Assembly (NCBI GenBank): GCA_030602145.1
Contig: JAUWAH010000180.1
Coordinates: forward strand, 1-5,777
Source: Desulfobulbus sp.
GTDB lineage: Bacteria > Desulfobacterota > Desulfobulbia > Desulfobulbales > Desulfobulbaceae
Direction of reading: 5' to 3'
Length of the DNA: 5,777 nt
Part shown: in pieces, positions 5,252-5,777 of the stretch
Layout: each line of letters begins with the position of its first letter
Numbering within the stretch: position 1 is the stretch's first letter
Notes under the pieces: generated by a model
The model's database searches: none
What the model was told of the DNA's origin: nothing
The model's input: the letters and a program-made list of their open reading frames with translations, nothing else
Made by a program: the position numbers and the translations under genes

Positions 5252-5777
5252 ATGGCCGATGTAACCGAATCAGCGGAATCACGACAATTGCTTGACAGTC
5301 TCAAGGGCCGGATGCACGTGCTCAAGGAGCATCTTTGACTTAGATGGCAAGCGTGAACAGGTTACCCTGCTGGAGCGGCAGACGGTCAGCCCCAACTTCT
5401 GGGATAATCAGGCCGAGGCCAAGCGGGTCCAGCGCCAGTTGGGTCAGTTGCAGGACCTGATCGGCGTCTGGGAAAAAAACTACAACGATCTCGACGATGC
5501 CGGCATGCTCCTGGACATGGCGGTCGAGGAGAACGACGAGGAGACCTACCGGGAAGTCGTCTCCAGCCTGGACGGGCTGCGGCAGCGGATCGACATGGTG
5601 GAGCTGGAGTGCATGTTCTCCGGCGATCATGACGGCAACAACGCCATCCTCACCATCCATGCCGGCGCCGGCGGTACTGAGGCCCAGGACTGGGTGGGCA
5701 TGCTGCTGCGCATGTACCTGCGCTGGGCCGACAAGCACGGCTTCGACGCCGAGATCGTCGAGCTGTCCGAGGGCGAA
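5252..5777 (+). CDS. prfB: Peptide chain release factor 2, 5' part, with programmed +1 frameshift
   Basis: RF2 recognises UGA and UAA stop codons and releases the peptide. Translation starts at ATG 5252 after GAGGTG (5241-5246) and reads 28 codons (MADVTESAESRQLL to VLKEHL), then meets in-frame TGA at 5336-5338. Skipping T5336 continues in the +1 frame as DLDGKREQVTLLERQ, open to the window end (147 codons). The shifted part is plainly RF2: NFWDNQAEAKRVQ, the acidic EENDEETYREVV helix region, and the family hallmark HAGAGGTEAQDW followed by MLLRMYLRWADKHGF. The GGQ catalytic and SPF recognition motifs lie beyond the window. A single-frame reading would wrongly make this a 28-residue peptide plus a startless ORF; it is not a pseudogene. 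Confidence 0.96.
5324..5339 (+). promoter_or_regulatory. prfB programmed frameshift signal
   Basis: An internal Shine-Dalgarno AAGGAG (5324-5329), three bases, then CTT TGA C (5333-5339). E. coli uses AGGGGG, TAT, CTT TGA C with the same spacing. When RF2 is scarce the ribosome pauses at TGA, and the peptidyl-tRNA slips from CTT to TTT, restoring RF2 synthesis: a negative feedback loop. Confidence 0.95.

Overview
The window joins two different kinds of DNA, with the boundary at a tRNA-Lys gene. The right part (about 2300 to 5777) is GC-rich, conserved bacterial chromosome. It holds a CorC-type CBS-domain protein, apolipoprotein N-acyltransferase (lnt) and the start of peptide chain release factor 2 (prfB). 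Lnt implies a diderm (Gram-negative) cell. The high GC, the corC-lnt-prfB order and the protein style suggest a Desulfobacterota (former Deltaproteobacteria) genome of the Geobacter/Desulfuromonas/Desulfobulbus kind. That placement is an inference, not something the window proves.

The left part (1 to about 2220) is less GC-rich and looks like accessory DNA. It begins with the C-terminal 275 codons of a type I restriction subunit (hsdR). Its stop codon overlaps the start of a YgjP-like zinc metallopeptidase, so the two are very probably translationally coupled. Next comes about 300 bp with no clear gene: two weak small-ORF candidates, one recalling the second half of a cold-shock domain. A 70-residue basic ribbon-helix-helix-like DNA-binding protein follows, with an almost perfect Shine-Dalgarno. 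A GTTACANTGTAAC palindrome lies just before it and another at its 3' end. A 52-codon ORF then overlaps its stop codon (TGATG) and ends in the tRNA terminator; its tail resembles the C-terminus of a tyrosine integrase.

The tRNA-Lys(CUU) gene is on the minus strand with its own promoter and a 13-bp perfect-stem terminator. Its 3' end points at the accessory side, the usual geometry for integration of a genomic island at a tRNA 3' end. The left part is therefore best read as the tRNA-proximal end of such an island, carrying a type I restriction-modification module. The far att site is outside the window.

On the right, corC and lnt overlap by 23 nt and are probably one transcription unit. prfB follows after 228 nt with its own good promoter. 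It carries the classical autoregulatory +1 frameshift site: an internal AAGGAG three bases before CTT TGA C at codons 28/29. Read through that shift, the RF2 frame stays open to the end of the window.

The least explained part is the palindrome / small DNA-binding protein / coupled ORF / tandem repeat cluster between 1819 and 2220.
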